Under the pieces are notes generated by a model that worked only from the letters and a program-made list of their open reading frames with translations, was not told the origin of the DNA and searched no databases. Of a stretch of 11,837 nt of DNA, positions 1-6,763 are shown piece by piece; position 1 is the first letter of the stretch; each line of letters begins with the position of its first letter. The position numbers were made by a program, and so were the translations under genes. Source of the stretch: Syntrophomonas_B sp035447945 (GTDB lineage: Bacteria > Bacillota > Syntrophomonadia > Syntrophomonadales > Syntrophomonadaceae); contig DAOTHZ010000064.1 in assembly GCA_035447945.1 (NCBI GenBank), positions 1 through 11,837 of the forward strand, in the 5' to 3' direction.

Positions 1-592
1 AATGCTTGATTACGTCGATGGTATCACCAAAAAAATCGATCCGGCAGGGCTGCCTGTCTCCAGCCGGAAACACATCGACCAATCCTCCCCGGGCAGCCAT
101 TTGCCCAGGCCGGGTCACCGTATCAACTCTTTCATAACCTCTTTCGACCAACTGTTTCAATAATGCTTCGATAGCAACATCCTGACCCGGTACCAGTATC
201 AGAGTGCGCTCTTGCATTTCCTGGGGCGACATAATATGATACAGCATTCCTCCCGGCGTGGTGATAATAACACCCTGCCGCTGCGGATGGAGCAATAGTT
301 CCTGCAAGGTCAGCACCCGCTGGACTTCAGTCAGCGATGAGTTCTCCTTCAAGAAGATAAAATCACGGGACAAGAAAAGATTTACCTTGTTTTCTCCCAG
401 CAACAGTCTTAGATCGTTAGCCAGGTCATACGCCTTTTCTTCTGACGCCACCATGCACAATAGCTTGCCTCGCCGCTGGTTAATCAGTTCATGCAGAAAA
501 TAGATCCGCGCCGCCCCGTCAAGACCGCTCAAAAGAACGTCCTGGTCAGCACGGATGGTTTTTTGGATTTGTTCCCATAACGCTTGTTTCAA
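1..592 (-). CDS. mfd: Transcription-repair coupling factor Mfd, N-terminal part (runs off the window)
   Basis: Mfd is a large cytoplasmic DNA translocase that releases RNA polymerase stalled at lesions and recruits UvrA. Only the first 197 codons lie here; the UvrA/RNAP-binding and helicase domains are beyond base 1. The visible part matches the UvrB-like N-terminal module: it opens LKQALWEQIQ, and near its end has RGGLVDVFP (about residues 168-176) followed by IDFFGD (185-190), both hallmark blocks shared by Mfd and UvrB. The start is inferred as TTG at 592-590: no in-frame ATG or GTG is close, and purine-rich AGGGGAGG and AGGAGAG lie just upstream. It follows fin by 101 nt, the order found in Bacillus (spoVC-fin-mfd), which supports the call. 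A two-part hairpin lies in the leader (621-672). The family is certain; the exact start codon is less so. Confidence 0.93.
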   Translation of the reverse strand, partial: MKQALWEQIQKTIRADQDVLLSGLDGAARIYFLHELINQRRGKLLCMVASEEKAYDLANDLRLLLGENKVNLFLSRDFIFLKENSSLTEVQRVLTLQELLLHPQRQGVIITTPGGMLYHIMSPQEMQERTLILVPGQDVAIEALLKQLVERGYERVDTVTRPGQMAARGGLVDVFPAGDRQPCRIDFFGDTIDVIKH

Positions 593-620
593 CTCTCCTG
601 GTCCTCCCCTGAAACACTTT

Positions 621-672
621 CTGCCAAACCCACAAAGTGGACACCGTAAAAATGGCCTCCACTTCTTGGCAG
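621..672 (-). promoter_or_regulatory. Two-part hairpin in the fin-mfd gap (possible mfd leader structure)
   Basis: In the minus-strand transcript CTGCCAA (672-666) can pair with TTGGCAG (627-621), and inside it AAGTGGA (664-658) pairs with TCCACTT (641-635). That is two nested perfect 7-bp stems separated by a 1-nt/7-nt internal loop, with a 16-nt apical loop. No T-run follows, so it is not a standard terminator. It ends about 29 nt before the TTG start of mfd. A role in mRNA stability, attenuation or translation is inference; chance pairing is possible. Confidence 0.35.
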
Positions 673-693
673 TATTCATTTAATCTTTTGGAC

Positions 694-858
694 TTAACTG
701 TAATATGTCTGAAAATGAAGCGCTGGTCCTTCCTGCAAACCCATTTCCAGCGCGCAATCATTGCAAATTCCCCTGATCTCCACCTTGCCTGTACCGCTTC
801 CATTCTCTTCGATACTGAAAATCTCATCACAGCATTCACAAATATAGTATATTTTCAT
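694..858 (-). CDS. fin: Anti-sigma-F factor Fin (YabK family), small zinc-ribbon-like protein
   Basis: Fin is a small forespore protein that in B. subtilis is made under sigma-F control and then inhibits sigma-F, helping the switch to sigma-G. The 54-aa product begins MKIYYICECCDEIF and has two cysteine pairs, C7/C10 (with an extra C9) and C32/C35 in ICNDC, the zinc-binding layout of the family; the tail ends HFQTYYS, similar to the aromatic/His tail of Fin. It is somewhat shorter than B. subtilis Fin (about 76 aa), with a shorter stretch between the cysteine pairs. The ATG at 858 is chosen because AAGGAG lies 7 nt upstream; a longer reading from 936 would overlap pth and contains no family similarity. 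It sits between pth and mfd exactly as in Bacillus. A sigma-F-like promoter lies at 884-915. Function is transferred from the family and position. Confidence 0.85.
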   Translation of the reverse strand: MKIYYICECCDEIFSIEENGSGTGKVEIRGICNDCALEMGLQEGPALHFQTYYS

Positions 859-883
859 TTGCTTGCTCCTTCGCCCGTTTTTA

Positions 884-915
884 TTATCTTCCCAGGCGAA
901 AGGGTAATTTATACA
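884..915 (-). promoter_or_regulatory. Candidate sigma-F promoter of fin
   Basis: On the minus strand TGTATA (915-910) is followed by a 16-nt spacer and GGGAAGATAA (893-884). The sigma-F consensus as recalled is wGYATA, about 16 nt, GGNNANANTR; the -35 matches fully and the -10 in all fixed positions but one (A for T at position 9). Transcription would begin about 20 nt before the fin ATG, leaving room for the AAGGAG site. The element begins just past the pth stop codon, so it would give fin, and possibly mfd, forespore expression separate from pth. Confidence 0.6.
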
Positions 916-922
916 TTTTTGT

Positions 923-1477
923 TTAATTGTATGCATTCATGGCCGCTGCTATTCCCTGCCTTACCCATGTTTCCAAGGCGTCTGTCGCATGCCGGACGGC
1001 ATTTTGCATGATTTCCTTCTCGTCCTGGCTGAATTTTCCCAAAACCCAATGGTAGGCTTCTCCTCTGTCGGGTCTTCCAATTCCAACCCGGGTACGGGCA
1101 AACTCCTTGTTGGCCAGGCGCTCACAAATCGAGTTCATCCCTTTGTGCCCTCCGGTCCCTCCATTGGCACGAATTCGCAGACTGCCAACCGGCAGATCCA
1201 TGTCATCATAAACGACCATAAGGTCTTCCAGGGCAAGTTTGTACCAGTGCATTATGGGTTGTACTGACCGTCCGCTCAGATTCATATAAGTGAGCGGTTT
1301 GACCAGCAGAACCTTTTCGCCGTCTATTTTTACATGACCTATGATGGCGTCAAATCTGCTTTCCTGTTTCTCCAGCGAATGACGCGAGGCCATTTCTTCC
1401 AACACCATAAAGCCGATATTATGGCGGGTATCCTTGTATTCTTTGCCGGGATTGCCCAAGCCTACAATTATTTTCAT
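923..1477 (-). CDS. pth: Peptidyl-tRNA hydrolase
   Basis: Pth cleaves the ester bond of peptidyl-tRNAs that drop off ribosomes, recycling tRNA in the cytoplasm; the B. subtilis equivalent is SpoVC. The 184-aa protein has the usual length and all expected landmarks: the GLGNPGKEY start with N9, catalytic H19 in DTRHNIGF, N66 in TYMNLSG, the catalytic aspartate in VVYDDMDLP (D91, with D92 next to it) and the glycine-rich GGTGGHKGMNSI segment around 106-117. The ATG at 1477 has AGAGGT about 8 nt upstream. A possible vegetative promoter (1511-1539) lies in the 204-nt gap after prs, where Bacillus has ctc (a ribosomal L25-like gene); that gene is absent here. fin follows after 64 nt. Confidence 0.97.
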   Translation of the reverse strand: MKIIVGLGNPGKEYKDTRHNIGFMVLEEMASRHSLEKQESRFDAIIGHVKIDGEKVLLVKPLTYMNLSGRSVQPIMHWYKLALEDLMVVYDDMDLPVGSLRIRANGGTGGHKGMNSICERLANKEFARTRVGIGRPDRGEAYHWVLGKFSQDEKEIMQNAVRHATDALETWVRQGIAAAMNAYN

Positions 1478-1510
1478 GCTGTTTACCTCTGGTTTTGTCT
1501 GCCAAAATTA

Positions 1511-1539
1511 TTATCAGTATAACCTGAACGACACTGCAA
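1511..1539 (-). promoter_or_regulatory. Possible sigma-A promoter of pth
   Basis: Minus-strand TTGCAG (1539-1534), 17-nt spacer, TGATAA (1516-1511); the start point would fall about 27 nt before the pth ATG. An overlapping GGTTATACTG also fits the sigma-F -10 pattern, but no GYATA-type -35 lies at the right distance. This element is the only recognisable signal in the 204-nt gap 1478-1681 apart from a weak 6-bp inverted repeat near 1592-1635. Confidence 0.35.
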
Positions 1540-1681
1540 AAAAAGTCTGCAAACGTATCTGAACAAGTTGTAAATGCGACAAAATAATAGAAGACTGCCC
1601 AATCAACATACCTGCGTACGCTTCTTGCACAGTCTCATAATCCTGATATGGTGCCATTAAAAGCGAATCATTGCTTCATTT

Positions 1682-2635
1682 TTATACTTCAAACAGCTTG
1701 CTGACAGAAAGATCCTCATGAATCCTCAAGATCGCCTCACCCACCAGCGGTGCAACCGAAAGAACCTTTATTTTGGGCAGCATCTTTTCTTTTCTTATGG
1801 GGATGGTATTGGTTACGATGACCTCCTTGATCGGGGCCTTCTCCAATCTTTCCATGGCCGGACCGGAAAATACCGGATGGCTGCAGCAGGCATAAACATC
1901 CTTGGCGCCTTTATCCATCATCACCTCTGCGGCAGTACAGATGGTTCCGGCTGTGTCAATAATATCATCGATGATGATGACCGATTTTCCATCTACATCG
2001 CCGATTACATTCATCACTTCGGAAACATTGGGTGCAGGACGGCGTTTATCGATAATCGCCAGCGGCGCTGCCAATTTGGCCGCCAGGTCACGGGCCCGGG
2101 TTACACCTCCCACATCAGGGGAGAGAATTACGGCATCCTCCGTTAGACCTTTACGTTTGAGATACTCTGCGATGGTCGGTACACCCGGCAAGTGATCCAC
2201 CGGTATATCAAAGAATCCCTGGAGCTGTGTGGCATGTAAATCGACTGCCACGACTCGCTGGGCTCCAGCCTCAACGATCAGATTGGACACCAGCTTGGCA
2301 GTAATGGGATCACGGGCCCGGCTCTTGCGATCCTGACGCGCATAACCATAATAGGGAATGACTGCATTGATGCGCGAAGCCGAAGCACGTCTGAAAGCAT
2401 CGATCATGATCAATAATTCCATGAGATTTTCATTGCCGGGTGAGCAGGTGGGCTGGACAACGAACACATCTACCCCTCTTACACTTTCATCAATTGCTAC
2501 ATTAATTTCTCCATCTGAAAAATGGCTGACGGTTGCATCTCCTACCGGGATTTCCAGATAAGCTGCAATCTCTTGCGCCAGACAGGGATTGGCGTTGCCG
2601 GTAAATAGTTTCATCCTCCACCTGGATGCTTTCAT
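1682..2635 (-). CDS. prs: Ribose-phosphate pyrophosphokinase (PRPP synthetase)
   Basis: Prs transfers pyrophosphate from ATP to ribose 5-phosphate to make PRPP, the precursor for purines, pyrimidines, histidine, tryptophan and NAD. From the chosen start the product is 317 aa, the same as B. subtilis Prs. It shows KLFTGNANP near the N terminus, YYGYARQDRKSRARDPI (about 95-111), the metal/ATP segment DLHATQLQGFF (132-142), SPDVGGVTRAR, and the PRPP-binding loop IIIDDIIDTAGT (220-231). Both type I motifs are intact. The start at ATG 2635 fits the family length and has GGGAGG 10 nt upstream; a TTG at 2653 and an ATG at 2614 (with GGAGG touching it) are alternatives. It follows glmU by 27 nt and is almost certainly co-transcribed with it, the arrangement known from many Firmicutes. 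Confidence 0.97.
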   Translation of the reverse strand: MKASRWRMKLFTGNANPCLAQEIAAYLEIPVGDATVSHFSDGEINVAIDESVRGVDVFVVQPTCSPGNENLMELLIMIDAFRRASASRINAVIPYYGYARQDRKSRARDPITAKLVSNLIVEAGAQRVVAVDLHATQLQGFFDIPVDHLPGVPTIAEYLKRKGLTEDAVILSPDVGGVTRARDLAAKLAAPLAIIDKRRPAPNVSEVMNVIGDVDGKSVIIIDDIIDTAGTICTAAEVMMDKGAKDVYACCSHPVFSGPAMERLEKAPIKEVIVTNTIPIRKEKMLPKIKVLSVAPLVGEAILRIHEDLSVSKLFEV

Positions 2636-2662
2636 ACTCCTTATACCTCCCAAATTATTCTC

Positions 2663-4030
2663 TCAGGACCTGTCTTTCTTTTTCGTATATCCTTCAATAT
2701 GCTTTTGATTGGCTCGTTCGACCGCCAGAGTATCTGCCGGAACATCCCTGGTTATGGTTGAGCCGGCACCGGTTACGGCATTCCTCCCGATTCGTACCGG
2801 CGCAACCAGATTTGTATTGCTGCCGATAAAAACCCCATCCTCCAGAATGGTCGGCCATTTGTTTTTTCCGTCGTAGTTGCAGGTTATGGTTCCGGCACCG
2901 ACATTGACATCACTGCCTAGTTTTGCATCGCCCACGTAACTTAAATGGGGTATCTTGCTGCCGGGTCCGATAATGGATTTTTTAATCTCCACAAAATCCC
3001 CGACTTTTACACCCTGCCGCAGAACTGCTCCCGGACGGAGATAAGCAAAAGGACCGATAGTACATTCATCCCCGATCTCGGCTTCTTTAATTCTTGAATT
3101 TTCAATGACAACTTGATTGCCAATCCTGGCATCATTAAGGTGTGAACTGGGTCCGATGTGACAGGATTCTCCGATGGTCGTCTCGCCTTCAATTATGGTA
3201 AACGGATAAATGGTGGTATCCATGCCAATGCTGACATGGCTATCAATGAAGGTCGTATCCGGATCGATAATGGTTACCCCGTCCATCATCAACTGATGGT
3301 TTTTGCGCCGGCGCATGATTTTTTCTGCCCAGGCCAGCTGTTCACGATTGTTAATCCCATAAATATCGTCCCGGGACTGGGTCAGAAACACCTCAACCCT
3401 GTGACCCTTGTTTTTCAAGATGGACAGGATGTCGGTCAGATAATACTCGCCTTGCGCATTACTGGATCCCAGTTTTTGCAAGGCCGCAAAGGCCTCTTTA
3501 ACTTGCAGGCAATACATGCCGGAGTTGATCTCATCGATCTTCTTCTCTTCAGGATTGGCATCTTTTTCTTCCACGATGCGCTCCAACCGGCCGTCTTGGT
3601 CACGTACGATGCGGCCATATCCAAAAGGATCATCCAGTGTCGTTGACAAAACCGTCGCAGTGGCCTGACAATTCCGATGATGGGCGATGAGCTGCTGCAG
3701 CGTTTCGGCTTGCAAAAGCGGGGTATCCCCGGCAACGACCAAAACCATATCATCACTTTCGACTTCGCTGCGGGCTTGCAGAAGAGCATGCCCGGTCCCC
3801 AGCTGTTCCGCTTGGACAGCATATTGAAAATTCTGTCCGGCAAACAAATCTTTTATCAATTCGTGCTGCTGCCCGATCACCAAAGTAATCTTGTTGATTC
3901 CCGCCGCAGTGATCGCCTGCGCAACATGTTTGACCATGGGAATTCCCGCAACGGGATGGACGACTTTGGGAATATGCGAGCGCATGCGCACGCCCTTGCC
4001 GGCAGCCAGAATGACTGCTGAACAAACCAT
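2663..4030 (-). CDS. glmU: Bifunctional UDP-N-acetylglucosamine pyrophosphorylase / glucosamine-1-phosphate acetyltransferase
   Basis: GlmU acetylates glucosamine-1-phosphate and then couples it to UTP, giving UDP-GlcNAc for peptidoglycan and teichoic acids. The 455-aa product has both halves. The N-terminal uridylyltransferase carries LAAGKGVRM (8-16) with K22, AGDTPLL with D102 and YGRI. The C-terminal left-handed beta-helix has hexapeptide repeats from about 250, the catalytic His in IPHLSYVGDA (H362) and the GAGTITCNYDG block. The ATG at 4030 is chosen because GGGAGG lies just upstream and MVCSAVILAAG is the normal family start; an in-frame ATG at 4117 would add 29 residues (MNRYQTFGEA...) that the family lacks and has no ribosome site. 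It is followed by prs after 27 nt. Its own promoter region is 4118-4244. Confidence 0.98.
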   Translation of the reverse strand: MVCSAVILAAGKGVRMRSHIPKVVHPVAGIPMVKHVAQAITAAGINKITLVIGQQHELIKDLFAGQNFQYAVQAEQLGTGHALLQARSEVESDDMVLVVAGDTPLLQAETLQQLIAHHRNCQATATVLSTTLDDPFGYGRIVRDQDGRLERIVEEKDANPEEKKIDEINSGMYCLQVKEAFAALQKLGSSNAQGEYYLTDILSILKNKGHRVEVFLTQSRDDIYGINNREQLAWAEKIMRRRKNHQLMMDGVTIIDPDTTFIDSHVSIGMDTTIYPFTIIEGETTIGESCHIGPSSHLNDARIGNQVVIENSRIKEAEIGDECTIGPFAYLRPGAVLRQGVKVGDFVEIKKSIIGPGSKIPHLSYVGDAKLGSDVNVGAGTITCNYDGKNKWPTILEDGVFIGSNTNLVAPVRIGRNAVTGAGSTITRDVPADTLAVERANQKHIEGYTKKKDRS

Positions 4031-4132
4031 ACCTATTCCTCCCTGTTGGCTCAAGTCAAAAATAGGAACCAAACGGGCTTCGCACTCTGCTTCACCAAAT
4101 GTTTGATACCTATTCATTATTTGCTCTTAACT

Positions 4133-4150
4133 TAATACTACTGTATTATA
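4133..4150 (-). promoter_or_regulatory. glmU-prs promoter -10 box overlapped by an inverted repeat
   Basis: Reading the minus strand, a perfect TATAAT (4150-4145) sits about 115 nt upstream of the glmU start. No good -35 is visible at 16-18 nt; the stretch there is T-rich. Overlapping the -10 box and the presumed start point is TAATAC, 4 nt, GTATTA (4148-4133), a perfect 6-4-6 inverted repeat, the size and position of a repressor operator. Which protein binds is unknown; the GntR-type regulator encoded just upstream is a candidate by proximity only. Confidence 0.45.
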
Positions 4151-4220
4151 CCTGCATTTGTAAAAACGAAAAAGTATTTTGCTGTCAGGGGTTGCCAACC
4201 GCTAACTGCATACAAGGATA

Positions 4221-4242
4221 AACCAGCCTAATCAGGCTGGTT
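4221..4242 (-). terminator. Hairpin terminator after the MobA-like gene
   Basis: A perfect 9-bp stem (AACCAGCCT / AGGCTGGTT) with a 4-nt loop starts 2 nt past the stop codon of the gene at 4245-5027. On the minus strand it is followed by a modestly T-rich TATCCTTG stretch, and none on the plus strand. It would end the ispE transcript before the glmU promoter. The weak T-run means it may only partly stop transcription. Confidence 0.6.
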
Positions 4243-4244
4243 GG

Positions 4245-5027
4245 TCACTTGGCAAAACATATGGACCCAAGCTTGTCCTGGGCCAGTTTCAAGTCGCTGG
4301 GCTTGTCGACATCAACCCCAATCTCCGCATAGGGGGAGATGATACATTTGCCTTTTATGCCCAGCATTTTATAAAACCGCTTTTCAACCATGGCAATGCT
4401 GAGCCGGCCAAAAAGATACCTCAATGCCAAAGAAATGCCAAAAAGCCTGGCCATAGCCAGGGGATTTTTACGTCTTTCCACCAGCTTTAAGCCCATTTCC
4501 AGACTTTTCTCAATCACCGAGCTGCGGATCAGGAATAAATTCCCACCCGTCACGACGCCTTCCTGTAAACGCACATAGGTCCTCTGTACTCCGGGAAATT
4601 TCTTTTCGTTGACTTCTTTGCGTGTCACTGGATAATAAAAATCATCATCGCTGGTTTCACATCGTTTGATAAAATCTTCAATCGCTTCCACGGTGATAAA
4701 GGGAATATCGGTAGGCATAATCAACACTTTGGAACTGATCCCTTTGTCATTGAGCGCTTTGACGGCATGGGCGAAGCTTTCAATAGCATTTTGACCTCCA
4801 TTGACAAAAAACAGCCTCTCATCCCGAGGTAAAATCGCTTTCAGGGCTTCGACCGGTCCGCTGACCACAATATTGTTGATCTGGGATGAAGAACGCAAGG
4901 TTTGATATACAAAATAAATCATCGGATAATTTCCAATAATAATTAGGGCTTCATTATCATAGGGAGCGATTTTTTTCAAATCATTGGTGCTCTCCCCGCC
5001 AGCCAAAATGATGGCATCGTATTGCAT
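4245..5027 (-). CDS. MobA-like NTP transferase family protein, substrate unknown
   Basis: This 260-aa protein belongs to the GT-A fold nucleotidyltransferases related to MobA, which attach a nucleotide to a small phosphorylated or cofactor substrate. The start YDAIILAGG (3-11) is the nucleotide-binding loop, IMPTDIPFIT with D107 is the metal-binding aspartate region, GGN (161-163) fits the acceptor side, and DVDKPSDL (239-246) is the family's C-terminal block. The loop after LAGG reads ESTNDLKKI instead of the usual SxRMGxxK, and residues about 170-230 form a basic, helix-rich insert not typical of MobA or IspD. The ATG at 5027 has GGAGGG 6 nt upstream, and that site overlaps the end of the GntR gene 13 nt away, suggesting coupled translation. 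A hairpin terminator follows. A role in molybdenum cofactor synthesis is not supported by the neighbours; the substrate cannot be named. Confidence 0.8.
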   Translation of the reverse strand: MQYDAIILAGGESTNDLKKIAPYDNEALIIIGNYPMIYFVYQTLRSSSQINNIVVSGPVEALKAILPRDERLFFVNGGQNAIESFAHAVKALNDKGISSKVLIMPTDIPFITVEAIEDFIKRCETSDDDFYYPVTRKEVNEKKFPGVQRTYVRLQEGVVTGGNLFLIRSSVIEKSLEMGLKLVERRKNPLAMARLFGISLALRYLFGRLSIAMVEKRFYKMLGIKGKCIISPYAEIGVDVDKPSDLKLAQDKLGSICFAK

Positions 5028-5040
5028 GTTGTTCCCTCCA

Positions 5041-5736
5041 TTATTCGCTTGCAGGTTGATTCCCCTTTTTCAGCGAATCGATGAGCACATTTTCGGCGTT
5101 TTCAATGTGCTCCTGGGCCAGTTGTTTGGCCAGTTGGATATCTCTGGCCTGAATGGCCTCCAATATTTCCCGGTGCTCCTTAAGTGAATCCTGGCGGCGT
5201 CCGGGTACAGAAAGTGAAGTTAATCTAAAACGTTGGATTTGTTCTCGCAGATTGCTGATTATATTACTCAGCCTTTCATTGCGGCTGGCCATGTACATGG
5301 CTTCATGGAATTTTGTGTCAGCTGCCACCAGTTTGTCAATATCATTCAGACTGATTGCTTCGCCTTTCTCTACCAGCATGCGTTCCATGGCTTCCAGTTC
5401 TTCTTCGGTGATCCTCTCTGCCGCCAAAGCCCCGGCCAATCCTTCCAGCGCCGCCCTGATTTCAAATACATCCGCTACATCTTTCATGGAAAGATCTGAA
5501 ACATACGCTCCTTTGCGAGGCACCATCACGATAAAGCCTTCCAGTTCCAGCTTGCGCAGGGCTTCCCGCACCGGGGTCCGGGAGACCCCTAATTCATCTG
5601 CCAGTTGGATCTCCATTAGTCTTTCCCGCGGTTGCAGAGTTCCATTTTTGATCGCTTCGCGGATGGCCTCCAATACCAATTCCCGCAGGGGTTTGTACGA
5701 ATCCAGATTGACCGGCAAAAGACGTTTTTCTGCCAT
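5041..5736 (-). CDS. GntR family transcriptional regulator, FadR/FCD subfamily
   Basis: A 231-aa DNA-binding regulator. Residues about 14-80 form the GntR winged helix, with recognition helix VSRTPVREALRKLELEG (51-67) and wing PRKGAYVSDLS. The rest is an all-helical FCD effector domain with the expected metal/carboxylate ligand set D140, H144 (in DTKFHEAMY), H188 (in KEHREI) and H210, so it probably senses a small organic acid or similar ligand through a bound metal. The ATG at 5736 shares its A with the TAA stop of ispE (TAATG), and the ribosome site lies inside the last codons of ispE, so translation is likely coupled; a GTG at 5745 is less likely because its ribosome site would be too close. 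Targets are unknown; an inverted repeat at the glmU promoter (4133-4148) is one place to look. Confidence 0.93.
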   Translation of the reverse strand: MAEKRLLPVNLDSYKPLRELVLEAIREAIKNGTLQPRERLMEIQLADELGVSRTPVREALRKLELEGFIVMVPRKGAYVSDLSMKDVADVFEIRAALEGLAGALAAERITEEELEAMERMLVEKGEAISLNDIDKLVAADTKFHEAMYMASRNERLSNIISNLREQIQRFRLTSLSVPGRRQDSLKEHREILEAIQARDIQLAKQLAQEHIENAENVLIDSLKKGNQPASE

Positions 5737-6626
5737 TACTTCCACCCTCTCCTATATGAAGATACGATAAATGATTCATTATATTGCTGGTGCAATATAT
5801 TAAAAGCTTCTACCGCTGTTTCCGGATTGATAAACAAACCGAAAACACTGGGCCCGCTGCCCGACATCAGGGCATTGACAGCGCCTGCCGACACTAACTG
5901 CTTTTTAATGGCGGCGATTTCAGGATGCTCGGCCAGGCTCACTGATTCCAATACATTGTTCATTTCCCGGGCTATACTAATGATATCACAATCCTGCCAG
6001 GCTGCAAGAAAAGCCGCTGTATCAGGTGTTCTTGTTACTTTTTCCCGACGAAAGGCCTGATACACTGCCCGTGTGGAAATCTGAAAGTCAGGTTTTACCA
6101 GCACCATATGCAACCTCAATCCTTCCGGCAAAGGACTGAGAATTTCCCCCCGCCCCCGGGCCAGCGCTGTACCTCCCATGATACAGAAGGGCACATCGGA
6201 ACCGATTCGAGCCCCCAGCGCAAGCAAAACAGCCAACTCCTGCTTTAAGGCAAACAATTCATTTATTCCGATAATGACTGCTGCTGCATCTGTGCTTCCT
6301 CCCGCCAGGCCCGCACCTACAGGTATATTTTTCTCCAAGTATATCTGTAGTCCTTCCCGCAGGGAAAAATTCTCGCACATGAGCCGGGCGGCCTGATAGG
6401 CCAGATTTTTTTCGTCGTTCGGAATCAAACTGCTGTTGCTGTCCAAGCGGATTTTGGTGCCGCCTTTTTCCAGTGTGATCTTGTCCTTCAGGTCAATCTG
6501 ATGCATAACGGTGGCCAGTTCATGATAGCCATCGGGGCGTTTGCCCAAAACATCCAGGGTCAGGTTCACCTTGGCAGGAGCCTCCAGCGAACAACGACAA
6601 TCAGATAAGGAGCTTTTCATTGCCAT
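5736..6626 (-). CDS. ispE: 4-diphosphocytidyl-2-C-methyl-D-erythritol kinase
   Basis: IspE phosphorylates CDP-methylerythritol with ATP, the fourth step of the MEP route to isoprenoid precursors. The 296-aa GHMP kinase shows the N-terminal APAKVNLTLDVLGKRPDGYHE block (catalytic K19), the ATP-binding loop PVGAGLAGGSTDAAA (102-116), D144 in GSDVPFC, and the C-terminal motif LMSGSGPSVFGLF (253-265). All key residues are present and the length is normal. The ATG at 6626 has GGAGAG 7 nt upstream; a TTG at 6641 overlaps that site and is rejected. It is first in a set with the GntR gene (1-nt overlap) and the MobA-like gene, and has a good promoter at 6653-6681. Confidence 0.97.
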   Translation of the reverse strand: MAMKSSLSDCRCSLEAPAKVNLTLDVLGKRPDGYHELATVMHQIDLKDKITLEKGGTKIRLDSNSSLIPNDEKNLAYQAARLMCENFSLREGLQIYLEKNIPVGAGLAGGSTDAAAVIIGINELFALKQELAVLLALGARIGSDVPFCIMGGTALARGRGEILSPLPEGLRLHMVLVKPDFQISTRAVYQAFRREKVTRTPDTAAFLAAWQDCDIISIAREMNNVLESVSLAEHPEIAAIKKQLVSAGAVNALMSGSGPSVFGLFINPETAVEAFNILHQQYNESFIVSSYRRGWK

Positions 6627-6652
6627 GTACCGTCTCTCCAATTGTTTTTCCC

Positions 6653-6681
6653 ATTATATCGCTTTGCCGTTTATTCGTTAA
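6653..6681 (-). promoter_or_regulatory. Sigma-A promoter of the ispE set
   Basis: Minus-strand TTAACG (6681-6676), 17-nt spacer, perfect TATAAT (6658-6653). Transcription would start about 20 nt before the ispE ATG. The gap 6627-6763 after spoIIR holds no clear terminator for spoIIR. A second hexamer, TTGACA (6718-6713), lies upstream, but its partner at 17 nt (GAAAAT) is poor. Confidence 0.6.
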
Positions 6682-6763
6682 TATTTTTCATTTTCGTTAT
6701 TCATGCTTCCCCTGTCAAACCAAACTTCCTTGTCGCAGGCTGTCCCTTATCTTGGCATGCGCG

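Noticed and set aside
859..936. Longer fin start overlapping pth
   Set aside because: The added residues do not resemble the Fin family, the segment contains the likely promoter, and AAGGAG is correctly placed only for the ATG at 858.
1592..1635. AGACTG/CAGTCT inverted repeat after prs, with GCGTACGC inside the loop, as a terminator
   Set aside because: Stem of only 6 bp with a loop of more than 30 nt; the following T content is weak.
3158..3646. 162-codon plus-strand open frame antisense to glmU
   Set aside because: Entirely inside glmU, no family similarity recognised.
4031..4117. Longer GlmU start at the upstream in-frame ATG
   Set aside because: The 29 extra residues are not found in GlmU and there is no ribosome site; the ATG at 4030 has a strong one.
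5153..5770. 205-codon plus-strand open frame antisense to the GntR gene
   Set aside because: Serine/arginine-rich low-complexity translation typical of a shadow frame; the GntR protein on the other strand is unmistakable.
6690..6718. Second ispE promoter with perfect TTGACA
   Set aside because: The matching -10 at 17 nt is GAAAAT, a poor box; the TTAACG/TATAAT pair closer to the gene is better.
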